Shown: positions 1 through 9,488, numbered from the stretch's first letter. The stretch: DNA of 64,000 nucleotides from Pseudomonas sp. UBA6562 (GCF_002434265.1 NZ_DJJS01000003.1:62001-126000), one strand, 5' to 3'. Notes: generated from the sequence alone by a model not told the origin. A program made the numbers and translations.

Positions 1-1849
1 CGTCGAACAACACCTGGCCGCCAACCAGCGCCTGCTCGACACCCGTGATGGCAACCGACAGATCGGCGGCGCCCTGGGCAAGGCCGAGCGTTACCTGAAC
101 ATGGCCAGCCTGGTGGCGGTGCTCCTGGCAGGTGTCGCCGTAGCCTTGTCGGCCAGCCGCTATGCCGCGCGGCGACTGGATGCCAGCGCCCTGCTGCGCT
201 GCTTGGGGTTGTCGCGGCGCCAGGCCCTGGGGCTGTACTGCCTGCAACTGGCGATGCTGGGATTGGTCGCTGCGCTGTTCGGCGCCGGGCTCGGTTGGCT
301 GGCACAATTGGGGCTGTTCCAACTGCTCGAGGGCTTATTGCCGAGCACCCTGCCACCTGGCGGTATCGCGCCGGCACTGGCAGGTATCGCCACGGGCGTG
401 GTGGCACTGGCCGGCTTTGCCCTGCCGCCGCTCGCCGCTCTGGGCCGGGTGCCGCCGCTTCGCGTGCTGCGCCGTGATCTGCTGCCCGTACCGCCCAGTA
501 GCTGGCTGGTTTATGGGGCTGCGTTGCTGGCACTTGGCTTGATCATGTGGCGGTTGAGCCTCGACCTGCTCTTGACCTTCGCCTTGCTGGGCGGTGGGCT
601 GATCGCCGCCGCAGTGCTTGGTGGCCTGTTGCTGCTGGGCCTGCGCAGCTTGCGCCGCGCCTTGGCCGGTGCGCCACTGACCTGGCGCCTGGGCCTGGGG
701 CAACTGCTGCGCTATCCGCTGGCTGCGGCTGGGCAGGCCTTGGCGTTCGGTTTGATCCTGCTGGCCATGGGCTTGGTAGCGTTGTTGCGCGGCGAGCTGC
801 TCGACACCTGGCAGGCGCAATTGCCCGCCGACGCGCCGAACCATTTCGCCTTGAACATCCTGCCCGACCAGCGAGAGCCCTTCGCCCAGCAGCTGCAAGC
901 CATCGGCGCACGCTCGGCGCCGCTGTATCCGGTCACGCCTGGTCGCCTGATCGCGATCAACGGCCAGCCGGTCAACCAGGTGGTGAGCAAGGACTCCACG
1001 GGTGAACGCGCCGTGCAGCGCGACCTGAGCCTGACCTGGGCCGCCGAGCTGCCCTCTGGCAATGCGCTCAGCGAAGGCCAGTGGTGGCAAGGAGCGCAGT
1101 CGCTGAAGGGTACGCCTGACGTAGCGACACCCGACGCTTCAACGCCCGACGTCTCGGTCGAAGCCGAGCTCGCCGCCAGCCTGGGCCTCAAGCTCGGCGA
1201 CGAACTGACCTTCGACATCGGCGACCAGCAGCACTCGGCCAAGGTCAGCAGCTTGCGTACCGTGCACTGGGACAGCTTCCAGCCGAACTTCTACATGATC
1301 TTCCAACCGGGCACCCTGCAAGGCCTGCCCACCACCTACCTGACCAGCTTCTACCTGCCGGCCGGGCATGACAAAGACGTGGTGGCGCTGTCGCGGGCAT
1401 TCCCCGCCGCCACCATTCTGCAAGTCGATGCGTTGCTCAGCCAACTGCGCAGCATCCTCGCGCAAGTGACACTGGCGGTCGAATACGTGCTGCTATTCGT
1501 GCTCGCGGCGGGCTTGGCGGTGCTTTTCGCCGGGCTGCAAGCCACGCTGGACGAACGCATTCGCCAAGGCGCCCTGCTGCGCGCCCTGGGCGCGTCCAGA
1601 TCGCTGCTGGTGCGCACTCGACGCATCGAATTCGGTTTGCTTGGCGCCGCCAGCGGTGTGCTGGCGGCGCTGGGCTGCGAACTGGTGACCTGGGTGCTGT
1701 ACCGCTACGCCTTCGCCCTCACCTGGAGCCCGCACCCCTGGTTGCTGGTGCTGCCGGTCGTAGGGGCAATGCTGGTGGGCGGTGCCGGCATGCTGGGCAC
1801 GCGCCGCGCGCTGAACGCCAGCCCGTTGGCGGTGTTGCGCGAGGGTTGA
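1..1849 (+). CDS. ABC transporter permease, FtsX/YbbP type (5' end outside window)
   Basis: The reading frame is open from base 2 of the window, so the N-terminus is missing; a Met at 101 is internal. The visible part has a hydrophobic segment and LLRCLGLSRRQ motif (start of an FtsX-like core), several membrane segments in the middle, a soluble periplasmic stretch (about 250-430 of the visible part) and a second FtsX core with the ALLRALGASRSLL motif and three C-terminal membrane helices ending NASPLAVLREG. Duplicated FtsX domains with large size are typical of YbbP-type permeases that partner a separate ATPase (YbbA) and act in envelope lipid or lipoprotein handling. The stop lies 3 bases from the convergent greB stop. 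Family assignment is firm; substrate is unknown. Confidence 0.85.
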   Translation, partial: VEQHLAANQRLLDTRDGNRQIGGALGKAERYLNMASLVAVLLAGVAVALSASRYAARRLDASALLRCLGLSRRQALGLYCLQLAMLGLVAALFGAGLGWLAQLGLFQLLEGLLPSTLPPGGIAPALAGIATGVVALAGFALPPLAALGRVPPLRVLRRDLLPVPPSSWLVYGAALLALGLIMWRLSLDLLLTFALLGGGLIAAAVLGGLLLLGLRSLRRALAGAPLTWRLGLGQLLRYPLAAAGQALAFGLILLAMGLVALLRGELLDTWQAQLPADAPNHFALNILPDQREPFAQQLQAIGARSAPLYPVTPGRLIAINGQPVNQVVSKDSTGERAVQRDLSLTWAAELPSGNALSEGQWWQGAQSLKGTPDVATPDASTPDVSVEAELAASLGLKLGDELTFDIGDQQHSAKVSSLRTVHWDSFQPNFYMIFQPGTLQGLPTTYLTSFYLPAGHDKDVVALSRAFPAATILQVDALLSQLRSILAQVTLAVEYVLLFVLAAGLAVLFAGLQATLDERIRQGALLRALGASRSLLVRTRRIEFGLLGAASGVLAALGCELVTWVLYRYAFALTWSPHPWLLVLPVVGAMLVGGAGMLGTRRALNASPLAVLREG

Positions 1850-1852
1850 GGC

Positions 1853-2335
1853 TCATTGGCCGACCGGCAGGTACCAGATCCTGTTGACGTACCAGGACGC
1901 CTCGCCGGTCGGCGTCTGCACCACCGCCTCATCGCCCACCTGTTTCTTCAGCAGGGCACGGGCCATGGGCGAGTCGATGGAGATGTAGTCGTTGCGGCCG
2001 TAGATCTCGTCATAGCCAACGACGCGAAACGTCATGAGTTCGCCTTCGTCGTTTTCCACTTCCACCCAGGCGCCGAAAAACACCTTGCCCTCCTGTTCGG
2101 GAGCGTAAGCCACGACCCGTACGTCTTCCAAGCGCTTGCGCAGGTAGCGCACGCGGCGGTCGATTTCACGCAACAGCTTCTTGTTGTATTGGTAGTCGGC
2201 ATTTTCGCTGCGATCGCCGAGCGAAGCGGCCCACGCCACTTTTTGGGTGATCTCCGGACGGTACACGCGCCACAGGTGGTCGAGCTCCTGCTTGAGCGCC
2301 TGATGCCCTTCGGTGGTGATGATGTTGGTGCTCAA
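1853..2335 (-). CDS. greB: Transcription elongation factor GreB
   Basis: GreB rescues backtracked RNA polymerase by stimulating cleavage of the transcript 3' end. The 160-residue product has the N-terminal coiled coil (EGHQALKQELDHLW... LGDRSENADYQYNKKLLREIDRRVRYLRKRL), with the acidic tip ASLGDRSENADY that reaches the polymerase active site, and the C-terminal FKBP-like domain ending in SWYVNRIWYLP. I chose a TTG start (2335) because a GAGGAGAG ribosome site sits just upstream and the family begins MSTNIIT; the frame stays open 14 codons further to an ATG but that extension is arginine-rich and not family-like. Convergent with the ABC permease. Confidence 0.95.
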   Translation of the reverse strand: MSTNIITTEGHQALKQELDHLWRVYRPEITQKVAWAASLGDRSENADYQYNKKLLREIDRRVRYLRKRLEDVRVVAYAPEQEGKVFFGAWVEVENDEGELMTFRVVGYDEIYGRNDYISIDSPMARALLKKQVGDEAVVQTPTGEASWYVNRIWYLPVGQ

Positions 2336-2411
2336 CAGCCCTCTCCTCACGCCACGCGAGCGGCCGCGCAGGCGCACTCGGTGGTTGCAAGCTGGATGGA
2401 ATGGAAGCGCC

Positions 2412-2726
2412 TCAGCGGCGGGTGATCAGCCCTTGCCGGGCGATGCGGGTGAGCTGGGCGATGACTTGCTCGGCCATGGCCGCCGTCGGCGCCTGGATCA
2501 CGGCCAGATCGAAACGATCGTTGCCATAGCGGGCCAGGTCGGCTTGCTCGTGGATGTCGGCGAACTGGATGAGGAAGGCCCGTGCCTGACCCCTGCGTCG
2601 CGATAAGCCTTCCAGGTGGCGCAGCAACGTAGGCTGATGGGAACCGCCCAGCAGAATACGGGGAGTGCGCGCTGCAGGCTCGACGGCCAAGGGGCTCAGG
2701 CAGACACTGGTACGTGGACAACTCAT
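2412..2726 (-). CDS. Small conserved-looking hypothetical protein upstream of greB
   Basis: A 104-residue frame with a GGCGGAG ribosome site before its ATG, ending 76 bases before the greB start on the same strand, so it could be co-transcribed with greB. No signal peptide or membrane segment. The C-terminal part (NDRFDLAVIQAPTAAMAEQVIAQLTRIARQGLI) looks like a short alpha/beta repeat reminiscent of the end of methyltransferase-like DUF6231 proteins, but the protein is shorter than I would expect for that family and no SAM motif is visible. Function not recognised. Confidence 0.55.
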   Translation of the reverse strand: MSCPRTSVCLSPLAVEPAARTPRILLGGSHQPTLLRHLEGLSRRRGQARAFLIQFADIHEQADLARYGNDRFDLAVIQAPTAAMAEQVIAQLTRIARQGLITRR

Positions 2727-2927
2727 GGGGTAGATCTCCGCCTCGCGAATCCCGCTGGGCAGCGGTGGGAGGCGTCACCGAACCAGCGCTTTAGCGGTAT
2801 TTCGGCGGCCTCGCAGAGGGCCGTCGCGCGCCCCGCAAGTAGCTGTTTAAATCGGCGCAAGGGCCATGCTAGGGGCTTGGGCAGGAAGATACAAGCGCTG
2901 CGTCACGTATGAGGTGCGCCAACGGCG

Positions 2928-4361
2928 CTAGCGTCTGCGGGTACCTTCCAGCGCCAGTCGTTCACGGTCGAACGCCAGGAAGTACTTGTTCACACTGTTG
3001 ACGAAGTTCACCGGCCCCATCCCCACCTGCTCCATCGCCACCCGCTCGGTCTGGAAGAACCATTGATTGGGGTTCAGGCCGCGCCGCCGCGCCTCGGCAC
3101 GCATGGCCTGTACCCGTTCGGGGCCGAGGTTGTAGGCGGCCAGCACGAAAGCCATGCGTTCACGGTCGTTGAGTGCGGGGCTGGAGAAGAATTTGCGGCG
3201 GATCAGCGCCAGATAACGTGCCCCGGCCTGCACGTTGCCATCGACCGTCTGGATGTTGCTGACACCGACGCGTTGCGCGGCCGACGGGGTGATCTGCATC
3301 AGGCCATGGGCGCCGCCGCCACCACGCGCTTTGGGGTCGAGGGTCGATTCCTTGTAGGCCAAGGCCGCGAGGTTCAACCAGTCGATCTGCTGATTGGCGC
3401 CATGGCGCTGCAAGACCGTGCGCACCGCCTCCAGGCGCTGGCGCGGCCGGTTGGCCAGCGGGTTGTGCATACGGTACTGGCTGCGATAGATACGCTCGAA
3501 CACGGCATTCTGGTTGGCCGGCGCCCGGTAGCCGGCCAGGAAGCGATTGACGGCGTCCTGCAACGCCGGCGTATCGCGCCGGACGTACCAGCGTACCGCC
3601 TGGGGCTTGCCCAACTGCACACGGGTATCGAGCCGCAGCTTGGGCAGTACCCGCGCCCAACGCTCAGCGATGGGCCGTTCGACCACGGTCAGCGGGTAGA
3701 CACCGGCCTGGACCATTTCCAGCACGTCTTCGACGGCCAGGGTCGGATCGACCCACTCGACCTTGACCGGCGCTCGCTTGCGCAGAGCCAACTGCTGGTT
3801 GAGCGCCTCGATCGCCGCACCGGCGGCGCTGGCATTGACCAGCGCCACGGTGCGCCCCGACAACTGCTCGGCCCTGGCCACACTGCGCGCGCCTTTGCGC
3901 CCGACCAGCACCAGCGCCACCCGGTCGACCACGGGCGCACTGGACGCCAGCTGTCGAACGGCCTGTGCCTCGAACAATTCCCCAGGCGCGGCGATATCGC
4001 CCTCGCCGCGCAGTAACGCACCGGGCAATTGGCCCTTGGCTTTGGGAATCAGCTTGACGTGCACCTGCTGGGTGACGCCCTTCTGCGTATTGAGGAAGTG
4101 CTCGAGCGCCCGCAGGCGATGATATTCGACGCCGACCGGTTCGCCCTTCACGGTACCCGAGCTGTTGCGGCTTTGATTGACCAGCACGCGCAGCACCTTG
4201 GTCTTGCGGATGTCAGCCAAGTCCTTGGCCGGATGGGTATGGCCCGCCTGCGCAGGGCCGGCCAGACGCGCATCGGCCGGGCCCGCGCAAGCGAGTCCAG
4301 CCAGTAGCAGAACCGTGAACAAGGTGCGTGCAGTCACGTGGTATGTCCAATTGAACGGCAC
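2928..4361 (-). CDS. MltF-like lytic transglycosylase with substrate-binding domain
   Basis: 477 residues: an N-terminal signal/anchor (TLFTVLLLAGLACAGPADA), a periplasmic solute-binding type 3 domain (about 50-285) and a C-terminal SLT lysozyme-like domain (about 320-445). The SLT domain carries the expected catalytic glutamate (YKEST, Glu338), the GLMQI motif and the AYNLGPERV motif. This domain order is that of membrane-bound lytic transglycosylase F, which cleaves murein glycan strands to 1,6-anhydro products in the periplasm. It is divergent from tatD, with a 125-base shared control region. A true MltF is a separate gene in most pseudomonads, so this may be a paralogue; I leave the symbol empty. 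Confidence 0.85.
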   Translation of the reverse strand: MPFNWTYHVTARTLFTVLLLAGLACAGPADARLAGPAQAGHTHPAKDLADIRKTKVLRVLVNQSRNSSGTVKGEPVGVEYHRLRALEHFLNTQKGVTQQVHVKLIPKAKGQLPGALLRGEGDIAAPGELFEAQAVRQLASSAPVVDRVALVLVGRKGARSVARAEQLSGRTVALVNASAAGAAIEALNQQLALRKRAPVKVEWVDPTLAVEDVLEMVQAGVYPLTVVERPIAERWARVLPKLRLDTRVQLGKPQAVRWYVRRDTPALQDAVNRFLAGYRAPANQNAVFERIYRSQYRMHNPLANRPRQRLEAVRTVLQRHGANQQIDWLNLAALAYKESTLDPKARGGGGAHGLMQITPSAAQRVGVSNIQTVDGNVQAGARYLALIRRKFFSSPALNDRERMAFVLAAYNLGPERVQAMRAEARRRGLNPNQWFFQTERVAMEQVGMGPVNFVNSVNKYFLAFDRERLALEGTRRR

Positions 4362-4486
4362 GCTCTAGCGAGGTACCTGGTTGACAACTGACATCAACAG
4401 ACCTTCGCAAGCCATTGAGGTTCTAGGAATATTTCCTCTGCGATCGGCTTTGCTATGCTGGCCTGCCCTTGATACGAGGCAACACC

Positions 4487-5293
4487 ATGCAACTGATCGA
4501 CATCGGCGTCAACCTGACCAACAGCAGCTTCCAAGGCCAACAGGCCGCCGTCGTCGAGCGTGCGCGCGAGGCTGGAGTGGTACAAATGGTGCTGACTGGC
4601 ACCAGTCTCGAGGGCAGCGAACAGGCCCTGGAACTGTGCGAAACCCTTGACGAACAGGGCCAGGCGCTGTTCTCCACAGCGGGGGTGCATCCCCACGACG
4701 CCAGCAGCTGGCAGGCTTCAAGCGAGCAGCGGTTGCGCGCGTTGCTGGCCCAGCCCAGAGTGCGCGCCGTAGGCGAATGCGGGCTGGATTTCAACCGCGA
4801 CTTTTCGCCCCGCCCGCAGCAGGAAAAAGCCCTGGAAGCGCAGTTGGCGCTGGCCGTGGAAAGCGGCCTGCCGGTATTCCTTCACGAGCGTGACGCCAAC
4901 CCGCGACTGCTGGCCATTCTCAAGACTTTCCGCGACCAGTTGAGCGCGGCCGTCGTGCATTGCTTCACGGGCGAGCGCGAGGCCTTGTTCAGCTACCTCG
5001 ACCTCGACCTGCACATCGGCATTACCGGCTGGATTTGCGACGAACGGCGCGGCACTCATCTGCACGAACTGGTGGGCAACATTCCCCGAGGCCGTCTGAT
5101 GCTGGAAAGCGATGCGCCCTACCTCCTGCCGCGTACTTTGCGGCCGAAACCTAAAAGCGGACGCAACGAACCCGCCTACTTGCCAAGCGTGCTCGAGGAA
5201 GTGGCGCGCCATCGAGGCGAACGCCCCGAGGACACCGCAGCGCACACCACCGCCTGTGCGCGGACCTTTTTCGGTTTACCCCAGATTCCTTGA
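4487..5293 (+). CDS. tatD: TatD family metal-dependent hydrolase
   Basis: 268 residues of a TIM-barrel amidohydrolase-like fold. It starts MQLIDIGVNLTN as TatD proper does, rather than the DxHxH of the YcfH/YjjV paralogues. Metal ligands are visible: the GECGLDFNRD Glu, H in LPVFLHERDA, H in VVHCFTGE and D in LESDAPYLLP. TatD has magnesium-dependent 3'-5' DNase/RNase activity and is linked to repair of oxidative DNA damage. The ATG at 4487 is preferred over an in-frame TTG at 4469 because ACGAGG sits about 9 bases before it and the family starts here. Confidence 0.93.
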   Translation: MQLIDIGVNLTNSSFQGQQAAVVERAREAGVVQMVLTGTSLEGSEQALELCETLDEQGQALFSTAGVHPHDASSWQASSEQRLRALLAQPRVRAVGECGLDFNRDFSPRPQQEKALEAQLALAVESGLPVFLHERDANPRLLAILKTFRDQLSAAVVHCFTGEREALFSYLDLDLHIGITGWICDERRGTHLHELVGNIPRGRLMLESDAPYLLPRTLRPKPKSGRNEPAYLPSVLEEVARHRGERPEDTAAHTTACARTFFGLPQIP

Positions 5294-5380
5294 CAGGCAT
5301 CAACGAATGCTCTGACGCGCGCGTACAGAATGCTGGCACCTTGCCAATGCTGTTTCCGCATATTTCAGAGAAAACCTCAC

Positions 5381-6859
5381 ATGGGTGCCTGGCTTAGCAA
5401 CGTTTCACTCAAGTACAAATTCTGGGCCGTCAACGCGGTGGCCTTTTTCACGACCCTGCTGCTGGTGCTCTACGCCCTGAGCCTGGAACAGCAGGCCAGG
5501 CGCGACACCAGCCACGCCCAGGCCCAGATGCAGGCTGCACTACTGGCCCATTGGCCCGCAGGCCAAACACTGCCCACCTCGTCGCATTTCCTGGCATGGC
5601 CAGTGGGGCAGACGCCCCGCCTCGAAGGCAACGAGCTGCCGAGCCTGCGCGATGCCCAGGGCTGGGTCGATCTGCCTGCGGGCCTGCGCCTGGACGACAT
5701 GCCGGTCCACGGCGCCCAGGTGATCCGCTTGGGCGACACCCAGGTGGCCGTCCTTGCTTCTTCGCCTGGCTTCAACCAAGTGTTCTTCGACCGTTTCGGC
5801 CACTACGCCGTGTGCGTGCTGGTGCTGATGCTGCTTATGCTAGGCGCTTCGCAACTGCTGATCCGCTTTCTGCTGCGTCAGCTCAACACGCTCAAGAACG
5901 TCATGCTGCAAGTGGAGAAAACCGGCGATTTGTCGGCCCGGGTGCCCCTTGCCAGCGGGGACGAAGTCGGTCAGATGGCGGCCGCGTTCAATGCCATGCA
6001 GGCGACTTACCACCGCGTGGTCGGCACCGTAGCGCAATCGGCGGCGCAGCTCGACGCCGGCGCCGCGCAGTTGGCCGCCAGCATGAACGAGGTCCGCAAC
6101 GGCATGCTCGGCCAGCAGAGCGAGACCGACCAAGCGGCTACCGCGATCAACGAAATGACCGCCACGGTGCACCACATCGCCCAGCACGCCGGCGCTACCC
6201 GCGACCTGTCGCAGACCGCCGATACCCTGGCGGGCAGTGGGCAGCAGGTGGTCAACCGTGTGCAGCTGTCCATCGCCGGCCTGTCCAGTGGCGTGCAGCA
6301 GACCGCGGAAATGATCCGCCAACTGGCCGACGACAGTCAGAAGATTACGGGCGTGGTCGGCGTCATCCACAGCATCGCCGAGCAGACCAACCTGCTGGCC
6401 TTGAACGCCGCCATCGAAGCGGCACGGGCGGGCGACCTAGGGCGAGGCTTCGCCGTGGTGGCCGACGAGGTACGCAACCTGGCCAAGCGCGTACAAAGCT
6501 CGACCGACGAGATCACCGGCATGGTCTCCACCCTGCATAGCGGCACCCGCGATGCCGTCGACTTCATGCACGAAAGCTCGCTCAAGGCCGACGATTGCGT
6601 GCGCCAGGCCCGAGAGGCCGGCGAGGCCCTGGCCGAGATCACCACGGCCGTGGCGCAGATGCGCGAAAGCAATACGCAGATCGCCGTGGCGGCCGCGCAG
6701 CAGAGCCAGGTGGCAGAAGAGATGAACCGGGCGATCGTCAGCATTCGCGACGTGACCGAAGACACCGTGCAGCGGACCCTCGGCTCGGCCACCACCAGCC
6801 GTGACTTGGCGACCCTGGCTGGGCAACTGAATCAGGCGATAGGCCAGCTGGCCCTATGA
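5381..6859 (+). CDS. Methyl-accepting chemotaxis protein
   Basis: 492 residues from the ATG at 5381 (an upstream ATG at 5330 would add 17 residues with no function). Order: first membrane helix (about 13-33), a small periplasmic domain of about 110 residues, second helix (about 148-172), a HAMP domain (QLNTLKNVMLQVEKTGDLSARV...), and a long cytoplasmic coiled coil with the conserved hairpin tip (HSIAEQTNLLALNAAIEAARAGDLGRGFAVVADEVRNLA). The receptor signals through CheW/CheA to bias flagellar rotation. The periplasmic domain is too short for a dCache domain, and the ligand cannot be named from sequence. No CheB/CheR pentapeptide tail is seen (the protein ends GQLAL). Confidence 0.93.
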   Translation: MGAWLSNVSLKYKFWAVNAVAFFTTLLLVLYALSLEQQARRDTSHAQAQMQAALLAHWPAGQTLPTSSHFLAWPVGQTPRLEGNELPSLRDAQGWVDLPAGLRLDDMPVHGAQVIRLGDTQVAVLASSPGFNQVFFDRFGHYAVCVLVLMLLMLGASQLLIRFLLRQLNTLKNVMLQVEKTGDLSARVPLASGDEVGQMAAAFNAMQATYHRVVGTVAQSAAQLDAGAAQLAASMNEVRNGMLGQQSETDQAATAINEMTATVHHIAQHAGATRDLSQTADTLAGSGQQVVNRVQLSIAGLSSGVQQTAEMIRQLADDSQKITGVVGVIHSIAEQTNLLALNAAIEAARAGDLGRGFAVVADEVRNLAKRVQSSTDEITGMVSTLHSGTRDAVDFMHESSLKADDCVRQAREAGEALAEITTAVAQMRESNTQIAVAAAQQSQVAEEMNRAIVSIRDVTEDTVQRTLGSATTSRDLATLAGQLNQAIGQLAL

Positions 6860-6934
6860 CCACTATAGCCAGCCTCGATTGGCTGTCTTGGCAGGAGACC
6901 ACTAGGCTCATGGGGTAGCCGAGAGGAATGCCCC

Positions 6935-7168
6935 ATGAACAGATGCCTGAACGTTTTGCTCGACCAGACGCGGCGAACCTCGTCGCACCTGGCCCACCCT
7001 ACCCCTGAACATATGCTGCAACTGCTGGCAATGTTGCTGCTGGTACCGGGCGCGCTGCTCGTGCTGTCGGGTGCGTTCGCGTTCGATGTCAGCCAGTTGG
7101 CCATCGGCGTTCTGGTGATGGTTGCGGGCGGGCGCTTGTTGAGCCGCCGCGCCGCAAGCCATGCCTGA
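6935..7168 (+). CDS. Small two-helix membrane protein, unknown function
   Basis: 77 residues preceded by a good ribosome site (GAGAGGAA, 6-7 bases before the ATG). The N-terminus is basic and polar; two hydrophobic stretches follow (LLAMLLLVPGALLVLSGAFAF and LAIGVLVMVAGGRLL), separated by a short loop, with a basic end. It stops 2 bases from the convergent stop of the CHAD gene. I do not recognise the family; the ribosome site and clean membrane pattern support a real gene. Confidence 0.6.
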   Translation: MNRCLNVLLDQTRRTSSHLAHPTPEHMLQLLAMLLLVPGALLVLSGAFAFDVSQLAIGVLVMVAGGRLLSRRAASHA

Positions 7169-7170
7169 CT

Positions 7171-7944
7171 TCAGTGCCGGCGCCGCGCCAAAGCGACGCC
7201 AAGTTGCTCCAAGGTCGCATCGGCCTTGCCTTCGAAACGGTGCAGCTCGCGCTGCCAACGCTCGGCGAACGGCGCCAAGGCCTGCTCGCGTTCGGCCTGC
7301 AACAACCATTGCAACCGGTCATGCCAATCGCCTAGGTCGCTTTGTGCGCGCTTGAGCAGCGCACGCAGCTTCTTACCCGCATGGTCGAGCTGCGGGAAGG
7401 CCTCGTCGCCATAGCGCACTCGCTTGATCAACAGGCGCAGGCGATGGCGATCGTGGGCCGGGTCTTCGAGGGCCTCACGTAGTTTGCGCCATTGCTTACG
7501 CAGACGCTTTTCCACCTGCTCGCCCGGTTTGGGCAACAACTTGTCGCGCCGCGCCACGCGCAGCAGCGCCGGCGCCGCATCGAGTACGGTCAACAGTCGT
7601 GCCAGTTCAGCGCTATCGGCCACCTTGGCGAAGGTGTGCTCCTGCTCGGCCAGTGACGGCTGACCGGCTAGCGAGTGCCCTTGCTCGAGCAAATGCGCAG
7701 CCAGCACTTCGCGGTCGCGCAGCGGCGTGGTCAGACGCCCCAAGGCGCGCGCGGCGTCCTCCAATTGCGCGATCGCCGGCACTTCGCGCACAGGCCGAAT
7801 CAAGCTGCGCAGCCGTCTGGTGCTGGTGCGCAGATCGTGCAAGGCCTCGCTGTCGGTGTTGGCCGCCAGCCGTTCTCGACAGGCCATCAAGCGCACGTGC
7901 AGGGAAAACAGTTGGGTCACCAGATGATCGAGCATGGCGGACAT
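7171..7944 (-). CDS. CHAD domain protein
   Basis: 257 residues made almost wholly of a CHAD (conserved histidine alpha-helical) domain: HDLRTSTRRLRSLIRPV near residue 35, HDRHRLRLLIKRVRYGDEAF near 160-180, and LGDWHDRLQWLL near 205. The basic, histidine-bearing helices of CHAD proteins bind inorganic polyphosphate. No CYTH (triphosphate tunnel) domain is attached, so this is a stand-alone CHAD protein. The start is supported by GAGGAAA six bases upstream. The next gene on the same strand (a small lipoprotein) ends only 15 bases upstream of this start, so the two are probably co-transcribed. Confidence 0.88.
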   Translation of the reverse strand: MSAMLDHLVTQLFSLHVRLMACRERLAANTDSEALHDLRTSTRRLRSLIRPVREVPAIAQLEDAARALGRLTTPLRDREVLAAHLLEQGHSLAGQPSLAEQEHTFAKVADSAELARLLTVLDAAPALLRVARRDKLLPKPGEQVEKRLRKQWRKLREALEDPAHDRHRLRLLIKRVRYGDEAFPQLDHAGKKLRALLKRAQSDLGDWHDRLQWLLQAEREQALAPFAERWQRELHRFEGKADATLEQLGVALARRRH

Positions 7945-7959
7945 GGGCAGTTTCCTCGG

Positions 7960-8238
7960 TCAGCGGCCGGCGCGGGATTCGCGAATGTAGAAACGCGCCT
8001 TTTCGGCCTTGTTCGAACAACCTTCGAAGCGCTCGAACTGTTGCTGGGTCTTGGCACCGGTCAGCAGCGACAGCGCCTTGGAATAGCTGATGGTGCCGGC
8101 AAAGCCTTCTGCCTTGGCCAAGTCCAGCTCTTTCCAGGCGGCATCGAGCTGGGTGCCACAACTTTCACGGTAGGCGGTCTTGCCCGCGCAGCCGGCCAGG
8201 GCCATGGCGATCAGAGGAAGGCAGATCCAGGCTTTCAT
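7960..8238 (-). CDS. Small cysteine-containing lipoprotein, unknown function
   Basis: 92 residues with a lipoprotein signal (MKAWICLPLIAMALAGC; lipobox LAGC, mature Cys17). The mature part is helical and has two further cysteines (ESCGTQ and EGCSNK) that could form a disulfide. An AAGAGG ribosome site precedes the ATG. It lies directly upstream of the CHAD gene, same strand, 15-base gap, so probably one transcription unit. No family recognised. Confidence 0.75.
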   Translation of the reverse strand: MKAWICLPLIAMALAGCAGKTAYRESCGTQLDAAWKELDLAKAEGFAGTISYSKALSLLTGAKTQQQFERFEGCSNKAEKARFYIRESRAGR

Positions 8239-8389
8239 CAGGTGAACCTCTTAGGTGGGGACGCAGTGCCTGTTCGACGGCAACGGGCGGTGAAAGTGCC
8301 GTGCCCGCGGCCGGTAGCCGGCGCCGCAATTGAATCCCCTCGCGCAGTGGTTCATTGTGGCGCGCATGGACACCAAGCGAGGGATGCTC

Positions 8390-9427
8390 ATGCGTAAACG
8401 GGTGGCACTGGTACTGGGTTCGGGCGGCGCGCGTGGATATGCGCACATTGGCGTGATCGAGGAGATCGAGCGACGCGGCTACGAGATCGCCTGCGTCGCC
8501 GGCTGCTCGATGGGCGCCGTGATCGGCGGCATCTATGCGGCGGGAAAACTCGACGACTACCGCCGATGGATCGAAAGCCTGGACTACCTGGACGTATTGC
8601 GACTGGTCGATGTCAGCTTCCGGTTGGGCGCGATTCGTGGCGACAAAGTGTTCGGGCATATCCGCAAGATCGTCGGCGAGATCGACATCGAGCAACTGCG
8701 CATCCCCTATACCGCCGTAGCGACCGACCTCACCCACCAGCAGGAAATCTGGTTCCAGGAAGGCTGCCTGCACCAGGCCATGCGCGCTTCGGCGGCCATC
8801 CCCAGCCTGTTCACGCCGGTACAGCAAGGCAATCGCGTACTGGTCGACGGCGGTATTCTCAATCCGTTGCCCATCGTGCCGGTGGTCTCCAGCCACTGCG
8901 ACCTGATCGTCGCGGTCAACCTCAATGCTACCAACCAGAACCATTACCAGTTGCCCGTGATCGAGCGTCCGCCTGCCTTCAAGATGCGCTTCGATGCCCT
9001 GATCGATTCGCTAGGCTCGCATTTGCCGTTTCGTCGTACGCCCGCAGAAAAACTGCTGCGCATCGATCAGAAGGTCGCGGCCCAGCGCGCCGCCAAAGCC
9101 AACCCTTGGCTCAGCGAAGCCGATCCGGAGGGTCAACAGCCGGCTGCAGCGCCCCAGGCTAGCGGTGCGCCCAAGTCGGCCGCAGGGTCTTTCATCATCG
9201 ACAACGTGGGGCCGGCCTCCTTGCTCGATCTGATCAACCAGAGCTTCGAAGTGATGCAGACCTCGTTGGCACAGTACAAGATCGCCGGCTATCCGCCCGA
9301 CGTGCTGGTCAACGTGCCCAAGCGGGTCTGTCGCTTCTTCGAGTTCTACAAGGCACCGGAGCTGATCGCCCTGGGTCGGGAAATCGCCCGCGATACCCTG
9401 GACAGCTACGAGCACGAGCATCGTTGA
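8390..9427 (+). CDS. Patatin-like phospholipase (RssA type)
   Basis: 345 residues. The start (MRKRVALVLGSGG) is chosen because GAGGG lies six bases upstream of the third in-frame ATG; the earlier ATGs have no site. Catalytic features of patatins: the oxyanion motif GSGGARG near the N-terminus, the nucleophile elbow GCSMG (Ser about residue 42), and the DGG motif (VDGGILNPLP) that supplies the catalytic Asp. No signal peptide, so a cytoplasmic serine acyl hydrolase. A proline/alanine-rich linker (about 245-265) separates the core from a C-terminal helical extension. Followed by a bidirectional terminator. Likely a lipid hydrolase of unknown substrate. Confidence 0.9.
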   Translation: MRKRVALVLGSGGARGYAHIGVIEEIERRGYEIACVAGCSMGAVIGGIYAAGKLDDYRRWIESLDYLDVLRLVDVSFRLGAIRGDKVFGHIRKIVGEIDIEQLRIPYTAVATDLTHQQEIWFQEGCLHQAMRASAAIPSLFTPVQQGNRVLVDGGILNPLPIVPVVSSHCDLIVAVNLNATNQNHYQLPVIERPPAFKMRFDALIDSLGSHLPFRRTPAEKLLRIDQKVAAQRAAKANPWLSEADPEGQQPAAAPQASGAPKSAAGSFIIDNVGPASLLDLINQSFEVMQTSLAQYKIAGYPPDVLVNVPKRVCRFFEFYKAPELIALGREIARDTLDSYEHEHR

Positions 9428-9440
9428 GTTTCCGGCAGAA

Positions 9441-9473
9441 ACGAAACAGGCCGCATTGCGCGGCCTGTTTCGT
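9441..9473. terminator. Bidirectional rho-independent terminator between the patatin gene and ppiD
   Basis: A perfect 14-bp stem (ACGAAACAGGCCGC and its complement) around the 5-base loop ATTGC, flanked by AAAC on one side and TTTC on the other. It sits between two convergent genes and can end transcription from both. Confidence 0.9.
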
Positions 9474-9488
9474 TTCACCGGGTAACGC